Source: Elephas maximus indicus
Lineage: Eukaryota; Chordata; Mammalia; Proboscidea; Elephantidae
Assembly (NCBI RefSeq): GCF_024166365.1
Contig: NC_064830.1
Location: forward strand, 89,582,968 to 89,646,967
Direction of reading: 5' to 3'
Length of the DNA stretch: 64,000 bases
Below the pieces are notes generated by a model. That model saw only the letters and a list, made by a program, of their open reading frames with translations, was not told where the DNA came from and made no database searches. Shown here in pieces: positions 1-11,006 of the stretch (its first letter is position 1; every line of letters starts with the position of its first letter). Made by a program: the position numbers and the translations under genes.

Positions 1-48
1 CAACCTAACCTGGTGCGCCAACTTAACAGGTACCTGAGCCTTTTACGA

Positions 49-315
49 CCTCAGTGGTCAATCCCTCCTACTTCTTGAGACTCTTCTAAGGCTTACCTAG
101 GAATTATCCTATTACTTCCCAAATAATCTCAGCTTCCTAACATCCTCAGTGGTCAATTTCTCATGCTTCTTGGGACTCTTCTAAGGCCTTAACTAGGAAT
201 TACCCTGTTACTTACCAAATAACTTCAAATTCCCAATGCCCTCAACAGTCAATTTCTCCTGCTTCTTTGGACTCTTCTAACGCCTTACCTAGACACTTAC
301 CAAACAACCCAGGCA
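49..315. repeat. Tandem repeat, about 95-bp unit, nearly three copies
   Basis: Units start at 49, 144 and 240, each opening with CCTCA(G/A)(T/C)(G/A)GTCAAT and continuing through GACTCTTCTAA and CCTA. The spacing is 95 then 96 bases, and the third unit is cut short. It lies directly beside an LTR-like stretch, so it may be part of an old retroviral LTR or leader; that is inference. Confidence 0.75.
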
Positions 316-844
316 TGTTTTGAGTTTCTCACAGAGCCATCATTTGGGTCCTAGGGAAGATTAGCTTTCAGAGCGGCTCCAAGGTCTCCAGGAGAAATCT
401 CCTGGTGGTGCCAGACATTGGGGCCATTCTGTTTTCTGACCCACCTCAGGAGCTAAGCAGATGGCTCTTGGCTGGCTCACCAGAAATGTTACCAGGTGGA
501 AACCCCAGATTTTTGCTTGGCGTGACTCATACTGGCCATTAAACCAGAGACTGAGGTGGGAGAACAGGAAAGCCACCTTTATTTCACTGTATAAGGAAAA
601 GGGCAGGGAGGCAAGTTACTTTTAAAGGGGTTTACAAGTAGGAAGTTCATACAAGTTACATCAGCAACATTCTTAATCATACTATGCAGGCACAATGGGG
701 TTTACACATAACCTCCAAACAAAAGCAGGATTCAAATGCAAAGCTGGGGTGGGGAGAGGGATGGTCCAGCAAAGGAAATGATTTTTTAATACTATTCTTT
801 TTTTTACACTGTAGTGGAGGAAGCTAGGTTAAGAATACAGCACT
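316..844 (-). mobile_element. Possible LTR-like sequence, class unknown
   Basis: A non-coding stretch with a minus-strand AATAAA (plus TTTATT at 578-583) and mixed composition typical of an LTR. I could not match it to the other LTR families in this window and cannot fix its ends. The short ORFs in it look fortuitous. Confidence 0.3.
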
Positions 845-1038
845 GTGGGGGATCTGTCTCACTCACTGCTTGCTTCTCCCTTTTATACCTCAAAAGAGAT
901 TGACTCAAGATACAACCTAATCCTACAGATTGTGCCCTGCCTCATTAACATAACTGCCTCTCATGCTGAGTCATTAGCATCATAGAAGTTAGGATTTACA
1001 ACATACAGGATAATTACATCAGATCACAAAATGGAGGA
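845..1038 (-). mobile_element. Family A LTR, left part, split by another LTR
   Basis: Matches the distal half of other minus-oriented family A LTRs in the window, such as 24193-24720 (GCTTGCTTCTC, CTCAAAAGAGATTGACTCAAGA, CTCATTAACATAACT). It breaks off at 1038, where a second family A LTR starts, and resumes at about 1548. The start is approximate. Confidence 0.6.
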
Positions 1039-1547
1039 TGTTTTAGTCATCTAGTGCTGCTATAACAGAAATACCACAAGTGGATGGTTCTAAAGTGAAA
1101 TTTATTCTCTCACTGTCTAGTAGGCCACAAGTCCAAATTCAGGGCATCAGCTCCAGGGGAAGGCTTTCTCTGTGTGCCGGCTTTGGAGGAAGATTCTTGT
1201 CATCAGTCTTCCCTTAGTCTGGGAGCAACTCAGTGCAGGAACCTCAGGTCCAAAGGATGTGCACTGCTCCCAGGGCTGCTTTCTTGGTAGTATGAGCTCC
1301 CCGCTGTCTGCTAGCTTCTCTTTCATCTCTTGAGAGATAAAAATTGGTGCAGGCCACACCCCAGGGAAACTCCCTTTACATTGGATCAGGGATGTGACCT
1401 GATAAGGGTGTTACAATCCCACCCTAATCCTCTTAACATAAAATTACAATCACAAAATGGAGGATAACCACAGAATACTGGGAATCATGACCTAATCAAG
1501 TTGATACACACATTTTTTGGGGGGGGGGCATAATTCAGTCCATGACA
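1039..1547 (-). mobile_element. Family A solo LTR inserted into another family A LTR
   Basis: In plus reading it starts TGTTTTAGTCATCTAG and ends GTCCATGACA, so the element has TGT...ACA ends on its own strand. Five-base flanks GAGGA (1034-1038) and GAAGA (1548-1552) look like a target duplication with one mismatch. The sequence then continues with the older LTR to 1628. The general layout resembles ERVL/MaLR-type LTRs. Confidence 0.75.
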
Positions 1548-1628
1548 GAAGACAACCACAGAACACTGGGAATCATAGCCTAGCCAAGTTGACACACATT
1601 TTGAGGGGCCACAATTCAATCCATAACA
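1548..1628 (-). mobile_element. Family A LTR, right part of the split host copy
   Basis: Runs GACAACCACAGAACACTGGG through CAATTCAATCCATAACA, the conserved family A terminus. It is a near repeat of the last 80 bases of the inserted copy just to its left, as expected if one copy landed inside the other. Confidence 0.65.
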
Positions 1629-1719
1629 AGGGACCATTCCTATTGAGACACCGAGCGCAGACAGCAGCAGGCAGAAGAGATCCCTGACCTGTCTCTAACC
1701 TACACAGCATGGAAGCCAT

Positions 1720-1905
1720 AGTTTGAGTTCTGGCTGTATCACCTACTGTCTGTGCAAACTTGGGTTAGTCATTTAATCTCTCTGATTCAGTTTCTTCATC
1801 TGTAAAATGGGGGATAATATTGCTATTTTTCAAAGTTCTCGGGAGGATTAAATGAGATAGTGCGGGAGACCCTTAGCAAGAGCCCTATAAATAATAACAG
1901 ATGTT
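1720..1905 (+). repeat. MIR-type SINE remnant
   Basis: Contains the typical MIR core and tail words: AACTTGGGTTAGTCATTTAATCTCTCTG, then CAGTTTCTTCATCTGTAAAATGGGG and GGATTAAATGAGATAGTG. Old and diverged. Confidence 0.7.
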
Positions 1906-3790
1906 ACAAGGGAACGATTGTTGTTAATTTCCATTCTCATCCTCCGGGGCTACAGGATCCTGGTTTGCTCTGCTTTTGACCCATCCACCACAACCCTCTT
2001 AACCAACAGGACTTACAAGTTAGGCAGCCCCTGTCCTCTGAGAAATTTCCATTTAGTCTGAAAGAGAGACGTTTATTGTGGGACAAGGAGCTCTGTTTGG
2101 CCCTTTATCTTTGGTTTCTGAAAATAGTCCTCGGAATTTGCAAGCAATCAATGAGTCTTTGTTTTATAAAATAGCTGGGCTACACTTAAACATAAATGAG
2201 TAGGGGCTGCACAGGCCTCATCCTGGTAGCAAACCTCAAGAAGAGGAGAGGGTATGATGCAGTCGATCATATTTATTGATTGGATCTATCACAGCTATGC
2301 ATTAAAAAGGCCCCAACCATGCATATTCATTGAAGCACCAATGATTAAGGAATTCTGGAGCTTGAAACTCTCTTTTTGGGGCTTCTGGGATTGGTGAGAA
2401 CATTCATGCACAGGAGAGGGATGTTATGTCCCTGGGTACAATGGAAACCAGGACCTCTACCAGATCTTGCCTGACACATTTCTTCATTTGTATCCACTCT
2501 GGCTATAATAAATGTGTAACTAAGTATAGGTAGTCTCCATGAGTTCTGTGAGTCATTCTAGTGAATTATTGATCCCACCTGGGGCAGTGAGAGCCAGTAG
2601 AAAGGCTGGCATTTGTTTATTTGGCAGGGGTTGGAAGGACAGAGTCCTAATTCGTGGGTGGTTAGGAAAAAAAAAAAAAATTTTTTTTTTTTTAGAGTCA
2701 GAGAGAGAAAGTGCCACACGGATAGCTGGTGTCAGGATGATGAAGTGGGAAAGTGGGGATATGAGTTATCTTCACATCTTGGAAAATAGCCTTGTGTTGA
2801 TTATTATTGTTAAACATAATCTAAACACAAATTAAAACATAAGGTTTATACCAAGCAGTCATTCCATATGCATATAGGGATATCATTTTGTTTATAAAAA
2901 CAAGAGGCTCAAAGTAAGCTAGTTTTACTCTATTATTAAAAAAAAATAAGCCTTTGCATTTAGCTTGGAATGATAATATAATATTTCATTGTTTCAGGGT
3001 TTAATAAACAATTTGCACGCGGCTCCTTGCAAGAAGAAAAAAATACTCCCAAGGATGGGAGATTTCACGAAAGATTCAATATTTTTTGCTTAATGAATAC
3101 AAGTTTCCATGGTGACCAAGTACTTAATGTTACTGAGTTAGCATTGGGAAGTAACTAACTCTTGAAAATTTGGCCTTGTACATATTTGTAAGTTATAAGA
3201 TTTCTTGAAATTTAAATTAAGGAATCACACAGAGTTTTTCATTAAGTCATGAGGAAATGACTTTGTTATGACAACCCCTTTTTAGCCAGAAAAGACAAAT
3301 TTACAATATTGCAGAGCAGTTCCTGCTGAAAAAAAAACAAGTTAATACTTTCGCAGTTTGGGTCAGGATTTTATGGTTAATTTTGGGGTTCATAAGTAAG
3401 AAAAACCCCTCAAAATCAAAGCAAAATGTCCATTATTAATTTCTTCACAATATTAGCATATTTATGTAGGAATATATTTATTGAAAATAATTGTACCTTA
3501 ATTTTTGTCAAAGTAATGCATATTATAATCACAGGAAGTTTTATCATGAATAGTAATAGTTCTCACCGCACCTTTCCCCCACTGAGTCGTGGTCTCAGAA
3601 GAAATCACGATTGATGCTTTAAACTCATTCTAGGCCAAATTCTTCTAGGGTCTGTATATCTAAGTAATATGCTAATTCTGCTATTTCTTGATTTATCCAT
3701 TTTGCCCCCCGAAATCTACTGGCTTCTTGCCTTAATAGATGAACATTTGCCCGTTCTGGCCTCCAGATCAGTTACATCATGATTTTTAAA
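1906..3790. other. Non-coding sequence with no recognised feature
   Basis: AT-rich sequence with short open frames only. An A14/T13 perfect palindrome sits at 2667-2693. I see no exon-like stretch, RNA gene or element that I can name with support. Confidence 0.4.
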
Positions 3791-3858
3791 CCCAAACCAA
3801 TCCCAGTGCCATCGAGTCGATTCCAATTCATAGGGACCCTATAGGACAGAGTTGTTTT
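3791..3858 (-). repeat. Afrotherian tRNA-derived SINE, 3' fragment
   Basis: Reads CCAGTGCCATCGAGTCGATTCC...CCCTATAGGACAGAG, the reverse complement of the 3' half of the SINE seen many times here, and stops in a T-run. The tRNA-like half is missing. Confidence 0.75.
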
Positions 3859-5255
3859 TTTTTTTTCCTACAGTTTTTAATTGCTTTTTCTAATTCTTTG
3901 CTCCCAGGTGTTAATTGCTCCCCTCCCCTTTCCTATTGTACACAGCTTCATCCTAGGGCCACCGATTATTTCTTTACCAGGTGAATCCCTTTTTTCCTGC
4001 ACCCCACATCCTCCTCATTCATGGCTTACCCCCCCATCCCATTTTTGCTGGGGCACATTCTCAAGTCATTTCCTAAGAAAGTGATCTTCCTCTGCTCTTC
4101 ACTTCCTAAGAGAAAGATAAACTTTCTAAGTAATTTTGTGCCTAAATATGTCTTTATTTTGCCCTCGCACTTGATTAATATAGAATTCTAGGTTAAAAAT
4201 CAATTTTCCTTAGAACTTGGAAGGCATAGTTTCCTTTTCTTCTAGGATCTGGATTCTTGATTTTGCTGATGAAAAGTTTTATGCTAATCCAAGAGTTTTT
4301 CTCAGCAACAAAAAAAGCCAAAGGAAAAACTCAAACATTCAGCCTTCAATTTGGAAAGCCCTAGGCCAATGCCCAAAACCCAATCAGCTTATTACTGGCT
4401 CACTCTTAAGTATGAATGAACTTTAAAGAAATTCCAGACATTCAAAGAAACCTTGCAACATGAAATGAGAACATCAAGTAAAACAACCCCATCGTCCATT
4501 CTGCTTCTCTTCTTCCTTAACAGAACCCCAATTTGTCCAGGGGCCCAACCTCTGCACACATCAGGGACACTGACCCTCCTTCAGCTCAAGGAGAAAGCCT
4601 GATTTATCTAAAGTAACAGCCTCCCCTTTGTCCATCTTAGGGTCAAGAAAGGGCATACGACCCAACTCTAGCATTGAGATACAAGCAGGGGAGCCTTTTT
4701 GTGAAATTCTTCCTTACTTTTAAAAGAAAACGAGGGGCAGCGGACTCCTTTCTTCTACCAGACATGACTAAGGACCCATCCTACACCTTTGAGAGAAACC
4801 AGCTCTAGGATGATGACAACACTGTGGGTGGCAGAACAGGAAAACAAAGAGCACAGGATACTTGAGGCATCACGAAAACCAGGTCAACTGGCCCTGGATC
4901 CTTCCTATCCCCTCTGTGGGCTTCCTATAAGTGAGGTTTTTAGTTATTTATTGCTAAAAGCATCAATAGTACCTAAACAAAGATAAATTATCCTGGAGGA
5001 AACAAATGAATTTCTTAAGAAAAAGGAAGGAAGAAGGGAGAGAGGGAGCCAAGGAAGGAAGGAAGGAAGAAAAATCTGGTATGCTTAGGAAAATTTAGGA
5101 AGATATTTATTCCTTAGTATAAGAACAGGTGCTATGTAAAAGATTGATAATTAGAGAACAAGACAGAATTCCTGGAAATTAATACCACGATGCTGAATTA
5201 ATAGAAATGTTGGGATATAAAATCAAGGAACTATCCCAGAAATTAGAACAAACAG
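3859..5255. other. Non-coding sequence with no recognised feature
   Basis: Mixed AT-rich sequence without a convincing exon. A short GGAA-type simple repeat occurs around 5050-5070. Open frames here (for example 4217-4426) show no family I know. Confidence 0.4.
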
Positions 5256-5277
5256 TGCCTTAGTTATCTAGTGCTAC
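5256..5277 (-). mobile_element. Family A LTR, 22-base left stub split by a provirus
   Basis: TGCCTTAGTTATCTAGTGCTAC is the start of a minus-oriented family A LTR. The continuation (TGTAGCAGAAATACCACAAG...) is found 12.1 kb away at 17401. The last five bases, GCTAC, pair with GCTGC at 17396-17400 as the target duplication of the intervening provirus. Confidence 0.7.
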
Positions 5278-5757
5278 TGTCTTAGCCTGGGTTCTCTGGA
5301 GGAGAGAAAGCAGTGAAGCGTATTATATAAAGAGATTTATTTCAAGGAAATGGACCACAGAACCGTGGAGGCTGGCAAGCCCCAAATCTGTGGTTCAGCA
5401 GCTGACTGGAGGCTCCTCCTGACTCATGTGGTAGCAGGGGCTGATGAACCCTAAATCTACAGGTCAAGTGGCAGGCTGCTGTCTCATGTCCCAAGAACCA
5501 GAGGTCAGAGAATGACAAGGCAAATGCAGGATTGAATGCAGGATCCAGAGAGAGAGAGAGAGATGGGGGGGGGGGGGCGGAGCAAGCTTTGCCAGAACAT
5601 CCATATATATTGCATGTAGGCCACCCCCAAGGTAACTCCCCTTTCAACTGATGGGCTACCCACATCAGATCATGAGCTGGGCGATGGTTACATAATATCT
5701 GCCAAACCACTGAGAGTCATGGCCTAGCTAATTTGACACATAACTTTAACCATCACA
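5278..5757 (-). repeat. Provirus 3' LTR
   Basis: Starts TGTCTTAGCCTGGGTTCTCTGG and ends TTTAACCATCACA in plus reading, giving TGT...ACA ends on the minus strand. A minus-strand AATAAA (plus TTTATT near 5336) is the likely poly(A) signal. A 13-G run lies at 5565-5577 and an (AG)n run precedes it. Confidence 0.75.
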
Positions 5758-5956
5758 GTCCACTTCTTGTCAATTTGGCACCTGTACACATCATCTTAAA
5801 CGATACATGATCTCTAAGTAAAGACAATTGTAAAGGCTACTTGCACCTGACATGATACAACCACCATGCGTACAACCAAAAATGCACTAGCCCTGTTTAT
5901 ATCTGATATTTTATAAAAAGTAATAGAATAAGAGAGGGAAGAAAACAGATATTTTA

Positions 5957-6103
5957 TATCTGTTGAGTTGATTCCAACTCATAGTGACCCTATAAGATAG
6001 AGTAGAACTCTCCAATAGGGTTCCCAAGGAGCAGCTATGGATTCAAATTGCCGACTTTTTGGTTAGCAGCCAAGCTCTTAACCACTGCACCACCAGGGCT
6101 CCC
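5957..6103 (-). repeat. Afrotherian tRNA-derived SINE
   Basis: Reverse complement of the standard SINE: ATTCCAACTCATAGTGACCC, GGTTAGCAGCCAAGC and ACCACTGCACCACCAGGGCTCC. Inserted in the 3' non-coding part of the provirus. Adjoins a TA/TG simple repeat at 6104-6150. Confidence 0.85.
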
Positions 6104-6150
6104 ATATATATATATGTATGTATACATATATATACACACATATATATATA

Positions 6151-6690
6151 CAGTTATGTGTTGCTTAACGTCCACAATATGTTCTGTGAAACAGGATGTT
6201 ATATAATTTGAGCTTTTTGTGTGAATACCATGTTATTTTCTTATGGCTACTTTGAGATAGTGGAAGTGTTCTCTACCAAAGGACAGGGAGGACCTGGAGT
6301 TCTGCTCCCTGCTGTCTGGGTCAGTGGTTGCACCCTGGGCGAGCGAAGGCACAGTGAGGTCAAGTGTTGAGTTAGCGAAGCCTGGGGACTGGGACTTTAG
6401 GTGAGGACCTGAAGCACTCAGGAAGGTGTTAGGCCCTTTGGAGACCCAGATAGCCCTGCAGGTCCATTTCCCTGAGGATGAGGTCTAAGGGTTCAGGACA
6501 AGCCCAGGGTAGGTTTCCCAAGCATGAGTTGGTCCAAGGCACAAATGTGGTGGCTCCCTCCTGGCTACATATGGTTACATCTGCTAGATCTTGTTCTCCA
6601 GTCAGGATTTCTGACCTTATGAGACCATGGATGTATATGCGGCCAGACGTTGCCTGAACAGACATTATGCGCCACTTGACTGTACATACA
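6151..6690. mobile_element. Non-autonomous DNA transposon with terminal inverted repeats
   Basis: Begins CAGTTATGTGTTGCTTAACG and ends CATTATGCGCCACTTGACTGTA, so the two ends are imperfect inverted repeats. A second copy with the same ends spans 42941-45066. It lies within the provirus. No transposase frame is visible. Ends of this type belong to mammalian MER-type DNA transposons; I cannot name the subfamily securely. Confidence 0.6.
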
Positions 6691-7334
6691 TACAGTCCTT
6701 GTTTCTACAACTGGTCATGTAGTTGTAGCTGGTATTTACAACCACCTTCTTCCACCACCCATCCCATATTCCCTTTGCCCTCAGCAAGTACCTCACCTGA
6801 TTGTGGTTCTTTCCCTGGTGGGGTAACCTGAAGGGTCTGGGCCATTAGTAGTCATATCAGAGTTGGGTTGCTATACTGTTCCACTGACTTTAATCACAGG
6901 TTATGGCAGTACTAAGAGACATCCTAAGGGATCTCCTGTATTCCATACATACTCTTCTTTACCTCTGTTATGTAATATCAATCCAATTTCCCTCTGGTTA
7001 TCAAAGTCAATCACACCAGCTAGTATGGTAACTCCCTTCTTTGCCTGTTGATTCAGAGGCATGAGGAGCTAAGTAGGTAGCTGGCATTCTTAATTTCGAG
7101 TTCGATGGAATTAGTGTTGTGTCTCCTGGTGGGAGCATTCCTCTCTTTGGAACTAAGACCTCCAAACTAGTAGAGCATAGGGTCACAGGGAATGGAAGCA
7201 AAAATTTTGCAAGTGGGTTACTTTACGTAATAGTGAGCGATGCCACTTCCATTTTCACGCCTTGATTCCTCAACCCATGAATCCTGGCTAGGGGAGAAAC
7301 AAATCATATATTGGACACTGGTTTAGAGCATATA
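6691..7334 (-). pseudogene. Provirus 3' pol remnant, possibly integrase C-terminus or dUTPase region
   Basis: Short minus-strand frames (notably 7007-7201) continue downstream of the integrase remnant and contain proline-rich GMLPPGDTT-like sequence. In ERVL elements a dUTPase domain follows integrase. The position fits, but I do not see the domain motifs clearly, so the call is tentative. All frames are broken. Confidence 0.35.
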
Positions 7335-7344
7335 CAGCCTCCTG

Positions 7345-7693
7345 TTGATGAAGAATATTGAATATACCATGGGCTGCCAAAAGAACGAACAAGTATGTCT
7401 TGGAAGAAGTGCAACCAGAATGCTGCTTAGAAGCAAGAGTGGTGAGGCTATGTCTCACACACTCTGGACATGTTATCAGGAGGGATCAGTCCCTGGAGAA
7501 GGACATCATACTTGGTAAAATAGAGGGTCAGCAAAAAAGAGGAAGACTCTCAATGAGATGGATTGACAAAGTGGCTGCAACAATGGGCTCAAGCATAGCC
7601 AACAATTGTGAGCATGGCGCAGGACCAGGCCTGTTTCGTTTTGTTGTGCATAGGGTAACTATGAGTCGGAATCAACTTGACGGTACCTAACAA
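7345..7693 (+). mobile_element. RTE/BovB-class LINE, 5'-truncated 3' end
   Basis: Carries the 3' part of the RTE ORF (GGATCAGTCCCTGGAGAAGGACATCAT, GAGGAAGACTCTCAATGAGATGGAT) and the tail ACTATGAGTCGGAATCAACTTGACGG. Identical ten-base flanks CAGCCTCCTG at 7335-7344 and 7694-7703 are its target duplication. It interrupts the provirus pol region. Confidence 0.85.
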
Positions 7694-8100
7694 CAGCCTC
7701 CTGGAGAACATTGCCCAAACCCTGCAAAGTATTGCAACCTAGCTGGTGCCACAATTGTGTCTTTAGAAGGCCATTCCATCTTTCTATCAAGCCAGCTGCT
7801 GCAAGATGATGGGGAACATGGTAAGGCCAGTGAATTCCATGCATGGGCATATTGCTGCACTTCATTTGCTGTGAAGTGGGTTCCTTGATCCAAGGCAATT
7901 CTGCATGGGATAACATGATGGAGGATAAGTCATTCTGTAAGTCCACAGATGACAGTTCTGGCAGAAGCATTGAGTGCAGGGAAGGCAAATCCATATTCAG
8001 TAAGAACAAAATGGTCCCCTTTCCATGATGGAATTGGTTCAATGTAATCAGTGTGTCACCAGGTTGCTGGCTGATCACCCCTATAAATGGTGCCACATTG
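7659..8100 (-). pseudogene. Provirus integrase remnant
   Basis: Two overlapping minus-strand frames share the domain. One shows DQGTHFTANE, the block around the second catalytic aspartate of retroviral integrases. The other shows GLIERWNGLLK, the block around the catalytic glutamate. The change of frame between them, around 7800-7880, shows the gene is broken. An RTE insertion abuts its downstream end. Confidence 0.65.
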
Positions 8101-8963
8101 GGAACTCAGTGTTGGTCTCTGCTGCTGGCAGATTGGGCTCTCAGCAGTGGCTGTAGCCAAGTCAGCCTTGGTGGGTGGAAGGCCATGTTGCTGAGCCTAT
8201 GCATAATCTCCATCCCTGCCACCATGGCCATTTTGTTTATGACCCCACTTGGCAATGACAGGAGTGGCTGAGGAAAGAGGCTGACTGGTATCCATAGAAT
8301 GTGTCATCCTATTCACTTGATTGTTAAAATCTTCCTCTGTTGAGGTCACCCTTTAGTGAGCATTCACATGAAACACAAATATCTTCACTTCTTTGGTCCA
8401 TTCAGGAAGACCTATCCACATGCCTCTTTCCCATACCTCTTTGTCACCAATTTTCAAATCATGTTCCTTCCAAATCTCTGACCATCCAGCCAAACCATTG
8501 GCCACAGCCCATGAATTAATATATCATTGCACATCTGGCCATTTCTCCTTCAAAGCAAAGTGAACAACAAAGTGAACTGCTCAAAGTTCTGCCCATTAGG
8601 AGGATTTCCCTTCACCACTGTCCTACAGGGTGGTCCCAGAAAGGGGCTGCAGTGCTGCTGCTGTCCACTTTCAAGTGGTGTCTGCATAGTTCACAGAACC
8701 ATCTGTAAACCAGGCACAAGTTTTCTCTTCCTCAGTCAACTGATCCTAAAGAACTCCTCATGAGGCCATAGGTGTAGACTGGGAGAAGGATGGTAATATG
8801 ACAGGAGTGGGCAACATGGGTATTTGGGCCACTTCTTCATGTAACTTACTTGTGCCTTCAGGTCCTGCTGGAGCCCAATCTCGTTTATACTATTTCCATT
8901 TAATGATGGAGTGCTGCTATGCACATCCAACTTCATGGCTCTGTGGGTCAGACGACACCCAGT
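8101..8963 (-). pseudogene. Provirus pol remnant between RNase H and integrase
   Basis: Continuous with the flanking pol domains and of the same composition, but only short broken frames are open on the minus strand. It probably holds the RNase H end and the integrase N-terminus. I cannot identify the HHCC zinc residues with confidence. Confidence 0.45.
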
Positions 8964-9300
8964 TTATGATGGGCAGCTCAGGCCGCATGGTGACTTGGTG
9001 CCCATGGTTAAGCATTCAGTCACTGCTAAGGCCCAGTAACAAGCCAAAAGCTGTTTCTCAAAAGAAAAGTAGTTATCTGCAGATGATGGCTGAGATTTGC
9101 CCCAAAATTCTAAGAGTCTGTGTTGTGATTCACCAATAGGGTCCTGCCAAAGACTCCAAACAACATCTCTATCTGCCACTGACACTTCAAGAACCATTGG
9201 ATCAGCTGGATCATATAGCCCAAGTGGCAGAGCAGTTTGCATGACAGCCTGAACCTGTCGCAGAGCTTAGTCTTGATCTGAGCCCCACTCAAAACTAGCA
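8964..9300 (-). pseudogene. Provirus RNase H remnant
   Basis: The minus frame 8964-9242 contains VLEVSVADRDVVWSLWQD and EKQLLACYWAL, the pattern of the N-terminal RNase H region of ERV polymerases. The upstream frame at 9110-9301 overlaps it in another phase, so there is at least one frameshift. Confidence 0.6.
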
Positions 9301-9985
9301 TCTTTTCAAATCACTTGATAAATAGGCCAGAGTAGCACACCTAAATGAGGGACATGCTGCCTCCAAAATCCAAAGAGGCCCACCAGGTGTTGTGCCTCCT
9401 TTTTAGTTGTCCAGAGGTAACAACTTATTTTTCACTTTAGAAGGAATGTCTTAACATGTCCCATACCACTGGACCCCTAGAAATTTCACTGAGTTGGGGG
9501 GCCTGAATTTTTGTCTAATTAATTTCTCACCTTCTTGCATGCAAATGTCTTACTAGTATGTCTAGAATCATTGATATTTCTTCCTTATAAGTCCAATCAG
9601 CATAATATCATCAATGTAGTGGACCAGCATGACGTCTTGTGGAAGGGAAAATAATCGAGGGTCACTATGGACTAAATTACAACATAATGCTGGAGAGTTG
9701 ATATACCTCTGAGGTAGGACAGTGAAGGTGTATTGCTGGCCTTGCCAGCTGAAGGCAAACTGCTTCTGGTGAGCCTTCAAAACTGGAATCAAGAAAAAGG
9801 CATTGGCCAGGTCAATAACTACATACCAGGTACCAGGAGATGTATTAATTTCTTCAAGCAGTGAAAGCACGTATGAAACAGAAGCTACAATTGGAGTCAC
9901 CGCAGATAATTCACTGTCATTGACTTTGGTTCAAGAATTGCTTAATATGGCCCTTCTAGCCATAGTCTTTGCGGCTCACACACAA
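9301..9985 (-). pseudogene. Provirus reverse transcriptase remnant
   Basis: The minus frame 9568-9900 has the LTR-retroelement RT order: VIDLANAFF (first catalytic Asp block), QFAFSWQGQQYTFTVLPQ, then HYIDDIML, whose YIDD box is at 9607-9618. A residue after LPQ that is usually Gly reads as Arg. The thumb and connection part at 9301-9567 is only weakly open. The domain's N-terminal part is displaced to 10869-11006 by an inserted LTR-like element. Confidence 0.8.
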
Positions 9986-10868
9986 TGAGTGGGACTATGC
10001 AAATAAGATACATGTAACCCTAATGAAGGGATTGGTCAGTTTTGCAGTCCTGCTAGGCTTAAAATGAGCCATCCCAGAGGCAAGAGGAGAGGATTTCACC
10101 ACCACCAAGGAAGAAGAGCCAAGAGTGGAGCATGTCCTTTGGACCCAGGATTCCTGCACTGTGAAGCTTCTGGAGCCAGGAGACTGAGAGAGAGAGCTGT
10201 AACACTGAAGATGGTGAGAAGTGGTGGCATAAAGATGGCTACAGGAGAGGCAGGAGATCAGCAGGAGAAGGCACAGTGGGCCAGGAGCCCACAGGGCAAG
10301 AAAGTTCAGTGTGTTTGGGCAGGAGGTTTGCTGGTGGAGTAGGATGCCTCCAGGCACTTGGTGGAGCTAGGTTTGCCCACCCCCAGAGCTAGAGCTGAAT
10401 GCCTTCAGGCCAAGGCTTACCGGTGGAGTGGGACATTTTTTGGCAGAGCTAAAAGAGTTTTGTAACACTTGCCCAAGCAGAGAAAAGACCAAGGGCTAGA
10501 GAGAGGCATGCCTGCAAGTACAGCCGAGAAGAGGCTGTCCTGATGGAAGAATTGTCTCCTGAGTATTCCTCAACCTGAATTGCAACCTGTTACTTCCCTA
10601 ATAAATGTCATAACTATGAGTATGGTGTGTGAGTTCTGTGTGGCCACTGCAATGAAGTATCAAACTCAGCAAAGAAGTACAGAGTGCCATGGGAGGGATG
10701 GTTGGTGTCAGAACCGGTAAAGATGGCAGAGAGAGGAGGCATATACCTCCACCTCATAGGAATCATCCTTGCGCCGTTGATCTTGATTCTTCTTCCTCTT
10801 TGTGAAGTTAGAGGAGGTCAGGTGCTTCCGCCACACCATCTTCACATTCTCCAAGATCCATCTGTTTT
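9986..10868 (+). mobile_element. Family B LTR-like element inside the provirus
   Basis: Shares long stretches with 43150-44103 (plus) and with the reverse strands of 31434-33050 and 38620-39595. Shared words include GATTGGTCAGTTTTGC, GAAGAAGAGCCAAGAGTGGAGCATG, GTTACTTCCCTAATAAATG and TGTGTGAGTTCTGTGTGGCC. It has an AATAAA near its 3' third. The ends are approximate. It splits the RT domain of the provirus. Confidence 0.6.
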
Positions 10869-11006
10869 TTGCACACGCCAAATAGGTGAGTTGAATGGGG
10901 ATGTGGTAGGAATCACTACCCCTGCATCCTTCAAGTCCTTGGTGGTGGCACTAATCTCTGCAATACCTCCAGGAATGCGGAATTGCTTTTGGTTTGCTAT
11001 TTTCCT
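10869..11006 (-). pseudogene. Provirus pol segment (start of RT), isolated by insertions
   Basis: Minus-strand sequence between two insertions. It reads into the RT region on one side and, after removal of the RTE at 11007-12575, into the protease on the other. CTATTTTCCT at 10997-11006 is repeated at 12576-12585. Confidence 0.5.

Noticed and set aside
49-315. CRISPR-like array
   Set aside because: Units are long, diverged and contiguous, with no separate spacers, and the host is a mammal.
5342-5710. 122-codon minus frame as a gene
   Set aside because: It lies wholly within the provirus LTR and is composition-driven by the (AG)n and G-run tracts.
10064-10357. Short frames in family B as a retroviral gene
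   Set aside because: They are not conserved as frames among the other family B copies.
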